Assembly (NCBI RefSeq): GCF_016741785.1
Contig: NZ_JAERRL010000012.1
Coordinates: forward strand, 101,102 to 165,101
Length of the DNA: 64,000 nucleotides
Direction: 5' to 3'
Origin: Streptomyces sp. 7-21
GTDB lineage: Bacteria; Actinomycetota; Actinomycetes; Streptomycetales; Streptomycetaceae
Below are positions 25,100 through 33,523 of the stretch, one piece after another. A program made the position numbers and the translations under genes. Below the pieces are notes generated by a model. The model saw nothing but the letters and a program-made list of their open reading frames with translations, was not told where the DNA came from and ran no database searches. The stretch's first letter is position 1. Every line of letters begins with the position of its first letter.

Positions 25100-25233
25100 G
25101 GCGCTCGGAGTCCTTGTGGTCAGGAAGTTGCGGGCCGGAAGCCACCGTTGGTGCGTGGCTTCCCTGCTCTTCCACGGTACGCCTCCGGCGGCCGGGCCGC
25201 CGAGCCCGCTCCGCGGCGCGCGCCGCCGGTGCC

Positions 25234-26121
25234 CTACGCGCGGCGCGGCTCGGCGAGGCGGCGCATCCAGTGCCGGAACCGGTTGCCGCCGAACGGGACA
25301 TACAGCCGCACCGGAACGCCGCGTGACGTGAGGTCCTCGACCGCCTCCGGCCGCATCCCGTACACCTGCTCCACGGTCACCGGCCCCAGCGCCTCCAGCA
25401 GCGCCTCGCGCACCACCCCGTGGTGCGTGGCCAGCGAGAACTCGGCCCCCGCGGCCCTGAGCCGGTGCGCCAGCCGCACGAACGCGACGTCCACCGGCTC
25501 CCCGAACGGCAGCGCCCGGTCCTCCGGCTCGGTGTAGGCGCCCTTGACCAGCCGGATCGCGACGCCCGCCTCGGTCAGCCGCGCCAGATCGTCCGGCGTG
25601 CGGCGGAGGTTGGCCTGCGCCGTGGCGCCGAGGCGGTCGGCGAGCCCTTCGCCCGCGACCTTCGTCACGCACGACACGGTGGCCTCCGCGCGCGCCTCGT
25701 TCTCCGCGCCTACCTGGAGCCGCCGCCCGGCGGGCAGCGCCCGCGCGATCTCGGCCAGCCGCGCGGCGCAGGCGCCCGGGTCGGTGTCCAGCCCGAGGCG
25801 GGTAAGGTCGACCGACAGCCACACGCCCTCCGGCAGGTCGTGCAGCTGGGCCGCCAGGCGCAGGTAGATCTCGGTGACCCGGCGCGCCGCCGACGGCTCG
25901 CGCCCCGTCCCGCCGACGTACCCGACGTAGCCGACGCTGCTGGCGACGCCCCGCCCGGCCAGCTTCCGGCACACCCGCAGGGCGTCCTCGGCCGTGCGCC
26001 CGGCGACGTAGCGGGACGCCGAACGCCACGCCGGGCCGTCGCCGAACGGGGCGGCGCGGCCGCTCCGTTCCCAGCCGCGGCCGGTCGCGCGCCGGAAGAG
26101 CACGGGACGGTCGACGCTCAC
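25234..26121 (-). CDS. Proline dehydrogenase family protein
   Basis: 295 aa from a GTG at 26121. The TIM-barrel PRODH features are there: VWLSVDLTRLGLDTDP, the FAD/proline stretch AIRLVKGAYTEPEDRALPF, FSLATHHGVVREALLEALG, EQVYGMRPE and the closing RLYVPFGGNRFRHWMRRLAE. The family oxidises proline (or a close analogue) to pyrroline-5-carboxylate, passing electrons to the membrane. No P5C dehydrogenase gene lies beside it. Confidence 0.88.
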   Translation of the reverse strand: MSVDRPVLFRRATGRGWERSGRAAPFGDGPAWRSASRYVAGRTAEDALRVCRKLAGRGVASSVGYVGYVGGTGREPSAARRVTEIYLRLAAQLHDLPEGVWLSVDLTRLGLDTDPGACAARLAEIARALPAGRRLQVGAENEARAEATVSCVTKVAGEGLADRLGATAQANLRRTPDDLARLTEAGVAIRLVKGAYTEPEDRALPFGEPVDVAFVRLAHRLRAAGAEFSLATHHGVVREALLEALGPVTVEQVYGMRPEAVEDLTSRGVPVRLYVPFGGNRFRHWMRRLAEPRRA

Positions 26122-26340
26122 CCGGCCACCACCTGCCGTGCATGGCCGCCAGGCACGGTCACGGACGCGGACCCGCTCCGCCCGGGGCTGCCGGGAACCG
26201 GCCCGCCCGGTCGCGCCGGGCCCCGCACCGTACCCCGCGGGCGCGCCCCGCCGCGACGCTCCGGGCGGTCACCGCCGTTCCCGTTGCGGGATGCATTCCT
26301 GCGCCACGCAGCGCTGTTGCGGCCCGTGGCGCGGCAGGGC

Positions 26341-27267
26341 TCAGTCACCGCTGGACGGCTCCCCCCGGCCTCGCTGTCGCGGGAAGCCCTCCGGCAGGCC
26401 ACGGAACTGTGGCCGACGCGCGTGCTCATGACCGAGGTCCTTCGCGGCCGATTCGATGAGAGACAGGGACGCCTCCGGCGAAAGTGCGGCGGCGCGCAGG
26501 AAATCGTAGGACTTGGCGTAGGCGCGCACGAGCGCGGGGTCATCGATCAGCTGCCCGTGGTGCGCGCCCTCGGTGTAGACCGTCGGCGGGGCGTCCGCGA
26601 ACGTCATCAGCTTGGTCATGCCGCCCGCGATCAGCGGGTGCGGGCCGCTGCTCAGCGGCAGCACCTGGATCACGGCTCGTGACTGGCGCGCCATCCGGGC
26701 CAGGTGGGCGAACTGCTCGCGCATCACGGCTGGTTCGGCCATGCGCTGCCGCAGCAGCAGCTCGGAGACGATGACCCAGAACTCCGGCTTCGCCGCGTCG
26801 TCCGCCAGCAGCTGCGCCCGCTCGCCGCGGGCCGTGACCAGGGTTTCGACGTGGTCCGGGGCGGCGAAGGGATTGGCCGCGCGGATGACGGCCCGCGCGT
26901 AGCCGGCGGTCTGGAGCAGCCCCGGCACCAGGGAGGGTGCCCACTCGGTGATCGTGACGGCCCGTTTCTCCTGCTCGGCGGCGTCGGCGAAGTAACCGGC
27001 CAACCCTGTGCGGCGGCACGAACGGGCATCCTCGCAGCGCCGTTCGAAGAACCCGTCGGTGCGCAGCACGCGGTCGGCGTGGCGCGCGAGGTCCAGCGGG
27101 ATGCGGCGCTGACCCCTCTCGATCTGGCTGAGGAAGGAGACGGAGTAGAAACTGCCGTTGGCGAGCTGCTGGAGCGTCAGTCCGGCGGCTTCGCGCTTGA
27201 GGCGCAACTCGGCGCCGTAGAAGGCTGGGACGCTGGCGGGGGCATCGGGATCGTTGCGGGATGGCAC
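26341..27267 (-). CDS. XRE-family regulator with DUF5753 domain, no DUF397 partner
   Basis: GTG 27267 follows GGAGGG; 308 aa. HTH at about residues 14-70 (GLTLQQLANGSFYSVSFLSQ, IERGQRRIPLDLAR), then DUF5753 with SLVPGLLQTAGYARAVIRAA, WVIVSELLLRQRM and IQVLPLSSGPHPLIAGGM. Third regulator of this class within 10 kb but the only one without an adjoining DUF397 gene. The C-terminal tail (HEHARRPQFRGLPEGFP) is longer than usual. Confidence 0.9.
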   Translation of the reverse strand: MPSRNDPDAPASVPAFYGAELRLKREAAGLTLQQLANGSFYSVSFLSQIERGQRRIPLDLARHADRVLRTDGFFERRCEDARSCRRTGLAGYFADAAEQEKRAVTITEWAPSLVPGLLQTAGYARAVIRAANPFAAPDHVETLVTARGERAQLLADDAAKPEFWVIVSELLLRQRMAEPAVMREQFAHLARMARQSRAVIQVLPLSSGPHPLIAGGMTKLMTFADAPPTVYTEGAHHGQLIDDPALVRAYAKSYDFLRAAALSPEASLSLIESAAKDLGHEHARRPQFRGLPEGFPRQRGRGEPSSGD

Positions 27268-27384
27268 GGCGGTTCGCCCTCCGTTCCGCTGGTCAGCTGC
27301 GAAAGCGAATCGCCTCCACGCTACGCCGCATCGCTCCACTGTGTAGTGTTTTCGTCACAGTTCGCACGGAAGGGTGACGCGGCG

Positions 27385-27414
27385 AGGGGCCGGGCGCCGC
27401 GGTGCCCGGCCCCT
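27385..27414 (-). terminator. Terminator hairpin of the LPMO gene
   Basis: AGGGGCCGGGC (27385-27395) and GCCCGGCCCCT (27404-27414) form an 11-bp perfect stem with an 8-nt loop, 14 bp beyond the stop codon of the reverse-strand LPMO gene. Confidence 0.7.
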
Positions 27415-27428
27415 TGGTGCAGCGGGCG

Positions 27429-28103
27429 TCAGCTGGTGAACTCGACGTCGCTGCAGAAGTAGTAGGACTGGTCGGCGTGGCTGGCCTGCCAGACCGTGAA
27501 CAGGATGTGGTGGCCGCTGCGGCCGGGGGCGTTGACCTCGATCGGGGTCGTCGGGCTGGTCGGGATGTTGGTCTCCTCGCCCACCAGTTCAAGGTCGCCC
27601 CAGGTCAGCACGTCCGTGGTGGGGTCGAAGCCCTGGGTGGTGGCGTAGACGCGGATGTAGTCCGCGCCGTGGTGCGAGTTGTCGAGCAGGTTCATCGTGA
27701 AGCTGCTGGGGACCGGGGTGGTCTTCCACGGGCCCGGCTTGTCCAGGGCGGCGTACCGGCCGTTCTCGGTCAGGCCCGCGCTGCACAGCGTGCCGTCGGG
27801 CACGGCCGCCTGGTGGTCGCCGCCGACGCCGTTGCGGAGCTGGCCGTTCCAGTTCCACATGGCGTTGGGGTCGGCCTGCCACGCCTGGTAGCACATGGGG
27901 TCCTCGGTCTCCATGGCCGGGTCCTGCCAGTTGCTGGCCCAGCGCGTGTAGCAGTCGTACGCGCGCGACGGCGGGTCGCTGATGGCGCCGTGAGCGGAGG
28001 CGTTGCCGGTGCCGGTGGTGGCCACGAGGACGAGGGCGAAGCCGAAGGCCGCCAGGACGCGCCAGAGCGAGGTTGCGCGAAGGGCGCGGAGGGAGAGCAT
28101 CAT
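27429..28103 (-). CDS. Secreted lytic polysaccharide monooxygenase (AA10)
   Basis: 224 aa. A signal peptide ends ...GNASA, so the mature protein starts with His38 (HGAISDPPSRAYDCYTRW), the first ligand of the copper histidine brace; the second His is in LLDNSHHGADYIRVY. Paired cysteines, the WNWNGQLRNG loop and C-terminal ILFTVWQASHADQSYYFCSDV complete a single-domain AA10 enzyme without a binding module. It oxidatively cleaves chitin or cellulose outside the cell. A CebR-like box at 28181-28194 suggests cellulose. Two adjacent ATGs (28103, 28100) are possible starts. Confidence 0.95.
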   Translation of the reverse strand: MMLSLRALRATSLWRVLAAFGFALVLVATTGTGNASAHGAISDPPSRAYDCYTRWASNWQDPAMETEDPMCYQAWQADPNAMWNWNGQLRNGVGGDHQAAVPDGTLCSAGLTENGRYAALDKPGPWKTTPVPSSFTMNLLDNSHHGADYIRVYATTQGFDPTTDVLTWGDLELVGEETNIPTSPTTPIEVNAPGRSGHHILFTVWQASHADQSYYFCSDVEFTS

Positions 28104-28180
28104 CTACCGCCTCATCTGAGGTTGAGCGACGACATGACGACGATGACGCCACCGGTACTCGCGTACGCACGCCAGACCGG

Positions 28181-28194
28181 TGGGAGCGCTCCCG
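28181..28194. promoter_or_regulatory. CebR-like operator upstream of the LPMO gene
   Basis: TGGGAGCGCTCCCG matches the CebR box TGGGAGCGCTCCCA at 13 of 14 positions. CebR is the LacI-type repressor of cello-oligosaccharide use and cellulase genes in Streptomyces. The box is 78 bp before the LPMO start on the reverse strand and about 70 bp before the divergent aldo/keto reductase gene, so it could act on either. Confidence 0.75.
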
Positions 28195-28262
28195 CATGGG
28201 ACGGTAGCGCAACCACCGTGACCTGGGGAGGCCCCGTGCACCGGGTGGGCAGACTAGACGGT

Positions 28263-29228
28263 ATGGGTGATGGCATGATCACGGCTGACGTGTCGGGAGC
28301 GTGGAAACTGGGCGACCTTGTCGTCAACCGGCTGGGCTTCGGCGCCATGCGGCTGACCGCCCGCGCCGACGGCTCACCGACCGACCGCGATCAGGCGATC
28401 GGCCTGGTGCGGCGGGCCGTGCACGAGCTGGGCGTGAACCACATCGACACGGCGGCCTTCTACTTCTCCTCGCTCCGCTCCGCCAACGAGCTGATCAACC
28501 GCGCGCTCTACCCGTATCCCGAGGACGTCGTCATCGTGACGAAGGTCTGGCCCGCCCGCGACCCTACGGGGAAGTGGTGGTGGGCCCGGCCGGAGCAGCT
28601 GCGCGGCCAGGTCGAGGAAAACCTGCGGCAGCTGGGCCGCGACCACCTCGACGTGGTGAACCTGCGCGTGCCGCCGAGCATGGCCAACGGGCCGGTCGGC
28701 GACCACTTCTCCGTCCTCGCCGAGCTGCGCGAGGCCGGGCTCATCCGGCACCTCGGGCTCTCCAACGTCATCCCCGCCCAGCTCGCCGAGGCCCGCGAGA
28801 TCGCACCGGTGGTGTGCGTGCAGAACCCGTTCGGGCTGGGCGCACCGGAGGAGGAGCGGGAGTTCCTGCGCGCCTGCGGCGAAGAGGGCATCGCGTACGT
28901 GCCGTTCGGCTCGATATCCGGCCACACCCCGGGGGCGGCCGTGGCCGTGGACCAGGAGGCGCTGGAGGAGATCGCACGGTCGCGCGGGGTGAGCACCGCG
29001 CGCGTGCGCCTGGCCTGGACGCTGCACCAGGGGCCGCACGTGCTGGCCATTCCGGGCACCGGCGATCCGGCGCACCTGGAGGACAACGTCGCGGCGGGCG
29101 CGCTGCGCCTGGACGTCGACGAACTGGCCCGGCTGGAGCCGCTGCCGGAGCCGGGGGAGGACGACCCGTATGAGGTCCCGCTGCTGGGGGGATTCGGCGA
29201 GCGGAACGAGGAGGCTGGTGCGGCCTGA
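28263..29228 (+). CDS. Aldo/keto reductase-family oxidoreductase with altered catalytic position
   Basis: About 321 aa (ATG 28263; ATG 28275 is also possible, neither has a strong ribosome site). AKR barrel features: NRLGFGAMRLTA, NHIDTAAFYFSS with the Asp and Tyr of the catalytic set, Lys in VVIVTKVWPARDP, LGLSNVIPAQLAEAREIAPV and HVLAIPGTGDPAHLEDN. The position usually holding the catalytic His reads LDVVNLRVPP, with Asn-Leu-Arg instead. NADPH-dependent carbonyl reduction is the family reaction; the substitution may reduce or change it. It is divergent from the LPMO gene. Confidence 0.88.
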   Translation: MGDGMITADVSGAWKLGDLVVNRLGFGAMRLTARADGSPTDRDQAIGLVRRAVHELGVNHIDTAAFYFSSLRSANELINRALYPYPEDVVIVTKVWPARDPTGKWWWARPEQLRGQVEENLRQLGRDHLDVVNLRVPPSMANGPVGDHFSVLAELREAGLIRHLGLSNVIPAQLAEAREIAPVVCVQNPFGLGAPEEEREFLRACGEEGIAYVPFGSISGHTPGAAVAVDQEALEEIARSRGVSTARVRLAWTLHQGPHVLAIPGTGDPAHLEDNVAAGALRLDVDELARLEPLPEPGEDDPYEVPLLGGFGERNEEAGAA

Positions 29229-29309
29229 GCGGCCTGCCGGGGCCCGGCCAGCACGCGGACGCCGCCGGCCAGGCCCGGCCCGGCTGCGGCGTCCCCCGCG
29301 TGCCGCCGG

Positions 29310-29501
29310 TCACTCCAGGAGGTTGCAGACCGGCACCCAGCCGTGCACGCCGGTGGTGGCGTTCGTGCTCTCGAGGTAGTAGTCGGTGAAGCTGCCGTCC
29401 GCGCAGGTGTACCGCGGACCCGGCCATGCGTTGTGGCCGGTGAGGATGCCCTGGCCCGGAGAGGTACTGGGGTGGTCTCGCGTGCGGGCACGCCGTGGCA
29501 C
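29310..29501 (-). pseudogene. Fragment of a secreted SH3-like protein?
   Basis: The reverse frame ends in YTCADGSFTDYYLEST and GVHGWVPVCNLLE, with two cysteines and the aromatic pattern of bacterial SH3-like modules that end in GWV. Upstream of GILTGHNAWPGPRY the frame is Arg/Pro-rich and has no signal peptide. It is probably the tail of a once longer secreted protein. It fills most of an otherwise empty 309-bp gap. Confidence 0.35.
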
Positions 29502-29537
29502 TCCCCGCCCGGTGCCACGACGCGCCGGGGTGTGACG

Positions 29538-29894
29538 CTAGGCGCGAGGCGTTGCACTTCCGTTGCAGCCGCGAATCGTGCCGCCGTTCTCAAGGACGGC
29601 CCGGCGGACGCGCTCGGTCGAGAGGCCGAAGTGGCGGGAGAGCGTTGCCAGGCTGGCCCCGGCCGCGTAGCGGCGGGCGATCTCCGGGCCGTGCTCGGCG
29701 AGTTCCTCGGCCAGCTCCGGCCACGGCGAGCGGGTGGGGACACCCGCGTCCATCAGCCGCCGGACGACGGTCGTGCGGGATACCCCGTACGCCCGCGCGA
29801 TCGTGCGCAGGGAGTCACCGGCGCGGTAGCGGCTCGCGACGGTCTCGGGCAGCAGCAGCGGCCGGGCAGCGGCGTCGCGGTCGCCGCCGCTCAT
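29538..29894 (-). CDS. Small protein with two helix-turn-helix motifs
   Basis: 118 aa; the ATG at 29894 overlaps the previous gene's stop (ATGA). Two HTH-like segments, SLRTIARAYGVSRTTVVRRL and SLATLSRHFGLSTERVRRAV, resemble resolvase/Hin-type recognition helices repeated in tandem. No catalytic domain is present, so it is more likely a DNA-binding accessory protein than a recombinase. It is the second gene of a two-gene unit next to the DUF5753/DUF397 locus. Confidence 0.75.
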   Translation of the reverse strand: MSGGDRDAAARPLLLPETVASRYRAGDSLRTIARAYGVSRTTVVRRLMDAGVPTRSPWPELAEELAEHGPEIARRYAAGASLATLSRHFGLSTERVRRAVLENGGTIRGCNGSATPRA

Positions 29895-30073
29895 CGCCCG
29901 CCTCGCAGCGCGGCGCTCGTCGCGCTCTCCTCGTTCTTTTTCCTGACCTTCTCACTCAGGTCAGCGGTGCTGCCCGGTGGGCCGCCGCTGCCGTCACCCG
30001 GCGGCTTTTGTGCGGGAGTTTCTGCCTGTGCGCCGGAAGAAGTCGCCACGGAAATCAGTTCGGTAGGTGCCAT
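29891..30073 (-). CDS. Small hydrophilic protein, co-translated with the double-HTH gene
   Basis: 60 aa from ATG 30073, behind GGAAGG. The product is Pro/Gly/Ser-rich (PAQKPPGDGSGGPPG) with a basic-acidic tail LSEKVRKKNEES, likely unstructured. The ATGA overlap with 29538-29894 is the main support for it being real. Divergent from the regulator gene at 30224. Function unknown. Confidence 0.55.
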   Translation of the reverse strand: MAPTELISVATSSGAQAETPAQKPPGDGSGGPPGSTADLSEKVRKKNEESATSAALRGGR

Positions 30074-30223
30074 CAGGGGGCCTTCCAGCCGTTCAGCCGT
30101 GTCTACTGGAACGGGCACCAGAGCAGCAGAAAACCGGAGCCGTTGCGAGCTTGAACTATGGAGTGTTCAAGCCTCGTCATGGACTCGTTGACGGCTTACT
30201 CAGGAAACTGGGAGGTCAGCCAG

Positions 30224-31045
30224 GTGGAAGAGCAGGAGCCACGCCAGCGCATGAATGACCTCGAACACTTCGGTGTTGAGGTCAGAGAGGCCCGCACAGC
30301 CCGCGGCCTGACGCAGCGGCAGCTGGGTGCGGGGGCGGGTGGTTACTCGGAGAGCTATGTCAGCAAGGTCGAATCGGGGATCATTCTGTGCAGCGAGACC
30401 TTCGCCCGAGGGTGCGACCTGGTGTTCGGAATGAACGGCATCTTCGAGCGCCTCCGGGAACGCATCATGAAGCGCGACCACCCGTCGTTCTTCGCCCCGT
30501 ACGCGCGGATGGAACGGGAAGCCGCCGCCGTTCACGGCTACGGTGTGATCCTGGTCATGGGGCTCCTCCAGACCGCTGCGTACGCCGAAGCGATCTTCCG
30601 TACCCAGAACCCGGAATGGAGCGACGAGCACGTCGAGGCACAGGTGTCCGCACGCCGTCGGCGCCGGGAAATCCTTGCTTTCAAGAAGCCGCCGAAGGTC
30701 TGGGCGGTGCTGCACGAGAGCTGTCTGAAAACCTGCGTGGGCAGCGAGGCGATCATGGCCGATCAGCTCGCGAGCGTGCTGGCGGACGCCCGGTCTCCTT
30801 ACATCACCATCCAGGTGTTGCCCTTCACCACCACTCCGGTCGTAGCCGACAGCTTCACGCTGCTGACATTCCCAGACAGGTCGGTCGTGGCCTACGCGGA
30901 TACGCCTCTGTCCGGACAGGTAACTGATGGCGCGCACGAGGTAGAACAACTCGACGCCATTTATGATCGGTTGAGGGCAGAGGCGCTGTCTCCCCACGAG
31001 TCCCAGGCTGTGATCGGCACCTATCTGAAGGGGTACACCCGATGA
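30224..31045 (+). CDS. XRE-family regulator with DUF5753 domain
   Basis: GTG 30224 follows GGGAGG; a more upstream start lacks a site. 273 aa. HTH at about residues 15-70 (VREARTARGLTQRQLGAGAG, YSESYVSKVE), then DUF5753 with YGVILVMGLLQTAAYAEAIF, WAVLHESCLKTCVGSEAIM and IQVLPFTTTPVVADSFTLL. Followed by a DUF397 gene with ATGA overlap. GC content is a little lower than its surroundings, as for the other regulator pair at 21.6 kb. Confidence 0.93.
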   Translation: MEEQEPRQRMNDLEHFGVEVREARTARGLTQRQLGAGAGGYSESYVSKVESGIILCSETFARGCDLVFGMNGIFERLRERIMKRDHPSFFAPYARMEREAAAVHGYGVILVMGLLQTAAYAEAIFRTQNPEWSDEHVEAQVSARRRRREILAFKKPPKVWAVLHESCLKTCVGSEAIMADQLASVLADARSPYITIQVLPFTTTPVVADSFTLLTFPDRSVVAYADTPLSGQVTDGAHEVEQLDAIYDRLRAEALSPHESQAVIGTYLKGYTR

Positions 31046-31236
31046 GCACCGACCTCGACTTCTCCGGCGCCGTGTGGGAGAGGTCCAGCTACAGCAATGG
31101 CAGTGGCGGCGAGTGCGTGGAGTTCGCGCGCAATGTGCCGGGTGTTGTTCCGGTGCGTGATTCGAAGGATGTTGCGCGTGTGATCGCTGTGGCGCCTGCG
31201 GCGTGGCGGGCGTTCGTTGCGCAGCTGAAGGGCTGA
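31042..31236 (+). CDS. DUF397 small protein
   Basis: 64 aa with VWERSSYSNGSGGECVEFA, VPVRDSKDVARVIAVAP and AAWRAFVAQLKG. It overlaps the regulator gene by 4 bp (ATGA) and is the expected partner of that regulator. Confidence 0.95.
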   Translation: MSTDLDFSGAVWERSSYSNGSGGECVEFARNVPGVVPVRDSKDVARVIAVAPAAWRAFVAQLKG

Positions 31237-31373
31237 AACCGGTACGCGCCACCCGCGTCCGTCGGCACCGCTAACGATGGTCGGTCGCCGCGGGCGCGGC
31301 GGCGTACTTTCGTCACCGGCCGCGCGACCGTTGGCCGCTGCCCCGCTGGCCAGGCCGTTCCTAGCGTGACGGC

Positions 31374-32654
31374 ATGACCGCGACTCACCCAGCGGGCCGG
31401 GCTTCCCGCGTCCGCCCCGCACTCGGTGCCACGGGCGTGCGCCGCCGGGAACGGGCGCTCGCGCCCGACCTGGCACGCGGCCTGATGCTGCTGCTCATCG
31501 CCGTGTCCAACACCGCCTACCACCTGTGGGCCGCCGAGCGTGGCCCCTCGGGCTGGCACCCCGTCGACGGCTCCACGGCCGACAGCGTGGCCCAGTTCAT
31601 CATGATCACCACGCTCGACCTGCGGGTGTTCCCCCTCTTCGCGTTCCTGTTCGGCTACGGCATGACGCAGCTGTACCTGCGCCAGACCGCCTCCGGCACG
31701 TCCGAGCGTGACGCCGTCCGGCTGCTGCGGCGCCGCAGCCTGTGGCTGATCGTCATCGGCCTGGCCCACTCGGCGCTGCTGATGGCGGGCGACATCGTGG
31801 CGTTCTACGGCGTGGTGTCCCTGGTGATCGGCTGGCTCGTGCTGCGGCGCGGCGAGCGGGCGCTGCGCTGGTGGATCATCGCCGCGACCGCGCAGCTGGT
31901 GCTGCTGTCGGCGCGGCCCGTCGTCGTGGCGCTGCTCAGCGGCGACGATCCGCTGTCGCTGGGCGACGCCAGTGCCGAGCCGGGCTACGTGGCGTACGGG
32001 GCGCACGAGGAGAGCTGGCTGGAGGCGGCGGGCACCCGCGTGCTCACCGGCGCGTTCGTCACCTTCCTCGCCGCGCCGATGGCGCTCGTCGGCGGCGGGT
32101 ACGTCGTGTTCCTGCTCGGCTTCTGGGCCGCCCGCCGCCGGATCCTGGAGGAGCCCGGCCGCCACCTGAGGCTGCTGCGCGTCACCGCCGTCGCCGGGAT
32201 CCTGGTGGGGTGGCTCGGCGGCCTGCCCGCTGCCCTCGCGCACGTCGGCCTGTGGGAGGTGCCGGACAACGCGCAGAGCGAGTCCGGGGTGCTGACCGGC
32301 CTGCGGGAGTTCACCGGGAACGCCGCCGGTCTCGGGTATGTCGCGGCGGTCGCGCTGTTCGCGCACTGGTGGAGCGGGCGCCGCGCCCGGCGCGGCTCCC
32401 GGCTGGTGACGGCCGTCGCGGCGGTGGGCGCCCGGTCCCTGTCCTGCTACCTGACCCACTCGCTGCTGTTCGCGCCGCTGCTGAGCGCCTGGGGCCTGGG
32501 GCTGGGGGAGCACCTCGGCAGCGCGTCGGTGGTCCTGGTCGCGCTCGCCGTCTGGGGCGTGACGGTGGCCGGTGCCTACGCCCTGCACCTCGCCGGGCGC
32601 CGGGGCCCGGCCGAGGCGCTGCTGCGCCGCCTGATGTACGGCCGACGGCCCTGA
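31374..32654 (+). CDS. DUF418-family membrane protein
   Basis: 426 aa with eight to ten hydrophobic segments. The N-terminus RALAPDLARGLMLLLIAVSN, the FPLFAFLFGYGM loop and the C-terminal DUF418 block (SYLTHSLLF-type, read here as LSCYLTHSLLFAPLLSAWG) are typical. The family resembles acyltransferase-3 membrane proteins and is proposed to act in transport or modification of envelope molecules; no member here has a proven role. Followed by a clear hairpin. Confidence 0.9.
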   Translation: MTATHPAGRASRVRPALGATGVRRRERALAPDLARGLMLLLIAVSNTAYHLWAAERGPSGWHPVDGSTADSVAQFIMITTLDLRVFPLFAFLFGYGMTQLYLRQTASGTSERDAVRLLRRRSLWLIVIGLAHSALLMAGDIVAFYGVVSLVIGWLVLRRGERALRWWIIAATAQLVLLSARPVVVALLSGDDPLSLGDASAEPGYVAYGAHEESWLEAAGTRVLTGAFVTFLAAPMALVGGGYVVFLLGFWAARRRILEEPGRHLRLLRVTAVAGILVGWLGGLPAALAHVGLWEVPDNAQSESGVLTGLREFTGNAAGLGYVAAVALFAHWWSGRRARRGSRLVTAVAAVGARSLSCYLTHSLLFAPLLSAWGLGLGEHLGSASVVLVALAVWGVTVAGAYALHLAGRRGPAEALLRRLMYGRRP

Positions 32655-32663
32655 CCGCCCTGA

Positions 32664-32689
32664 CCGGCCCGCACGGGGGCGCGGGCCGG
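32664..32689 (+). terminator. Hairpin after the DUF418 gene
   Basis: CCGGCCCGC (32664-32672) pairs perfectly with GCGGGCCGG (32681-32689) around an 8-nt loop, 9 bp after the stop codon. Confidence 0.6.
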
Positions 32690-32856
32690 GGAGGGCAGGC
32701 GGCCGAGCGTGACCGGATGGCGGAGCGGCACGGCCAGGGTGTGGCCAGGGTGTGCCGGGCCCGGGGTGCTCGGCTGGCGTTCCGGCGGCGCGGCCAGCCG
32801 TGCCACCGCGTCGGGCACGGTGCGAGCTGCGTACCCGGGACGCCCTCCCTAGAATG

Positions 32857-32871
32857 GTCAATATGGTTGAC
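32857..32871. promoter_or_regulatory. Inverted repeat overlapping the MarR start codon
   Basis: GTCAA-TATGG-TTGAC is a perfect 5+5+5 inverted repeat whose spacer contains the ATG at 32863. Repeats of this size are usual binding sites of MarR dimers, so this is a likely autorepression site blocking both transcription and start-site access. Confidence 0.55.
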
Positions 32872-33405
32872 GAGCCAGCGTCGGGCCAGGTTGTCTTCCC
32901 CGCCAAGGGCGGTGGACCGGACGGCGAGGACGACGCCGCGCGGCAACGGCCCGGGTACGAACTGCCGCTGCTGCTGTTCGCCGGGTTCCGCACGCTCATC
33001 GACGCCGCGCACGCCGAACTCGCCCAGCGCGGGCACCCGCACGTGCGCCCGGCGCACGGCTTCGCGCTCCAGGCGATCGGCACAGGCGCGGCGGCCAGCG
33101 ACATCGCCCGCCGCCTGGGGATCTCCAAGCAGGCGGCGGGCAAGACCGTCGACCGGCTGGTCGCCCTCGGCTACGCCGAACGCACCACCGACCCCGCCGA
33201 CGCCCGGCGCCGGACCGTGCGGCTGACGGAGCGGGGGCGCGACCTGCTGGCGACGTCGGCGGAGGTCTTCGCGCGGCTGCGAAGGGAGTGGGCCGCCGCT
33301 CTGGGGGAGGAGCGGGTGCGGGCGATGGAGGACGGGCTGCGCGCCGTCGCCGCGCCCGGCGCGTTCCGGCTGGACGCGGCCGGGTGGATCGGCGGCATGG
33401 GCTGA
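32863..33405 (+). CDS. MarR-family transcriptional regulator
   Basis: About 180 aa (ATG 32863 or 32854). The winged helix reads GAAASDIARRLGISKQAAGK, TVDRLVALGYAERTTDP and DARRRTVRLTERGRDLL. Acidic N-terminal extension of about 25 residues before ELPLLLFAGFRTLIDAAHAE. Cytoplasmic homodimer that usually represses adjacent export or stress genes. The MFS gene 118 bp downstream in the same direction is the natural candidate target. Confidence 0.9.
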   Translation: MVDEPASGQVVFPAKGGGPDGEDDAARQRPGYELPLLLFAGFRTLIDAAHAELAQRGHPHVRPAHGFALQAIGTGAAASDIARRLGISKQAAGKTVDRLVALGYAERTTDPADARRRTVRLTERGRDLLATSAEVFARLRREWAAALGEERVRAMEDGLRAVAAPGAFRLDAAGWIGGMG

Positions 33406-33523
33406 CGCCCGCCGCCCGCCGGCCGGGAGCGGTCCTCGCCGCCATCGGACCCGGAGCCGGAGCGGTGCGGCCCGGCGGAAAACCGGATGAGGAGCCGCCA
33501 GCTGGGCCATTAGCCTCTGCCGG

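Noticed and set aside
28240..28262. Possible DasR (chitin/GlcNAc) site near the LPMO gene
   Set aside because: GCAGACTAGACGG is too far from the DasR consensus; the CebR-like box nearby is a much better match.
29538..29894. Serine recombinase or invertase of a mobile element
   Set aside because: Only the HTH-like segments are present; there is no catalytic resolvase domain and no inverted repeats around it.
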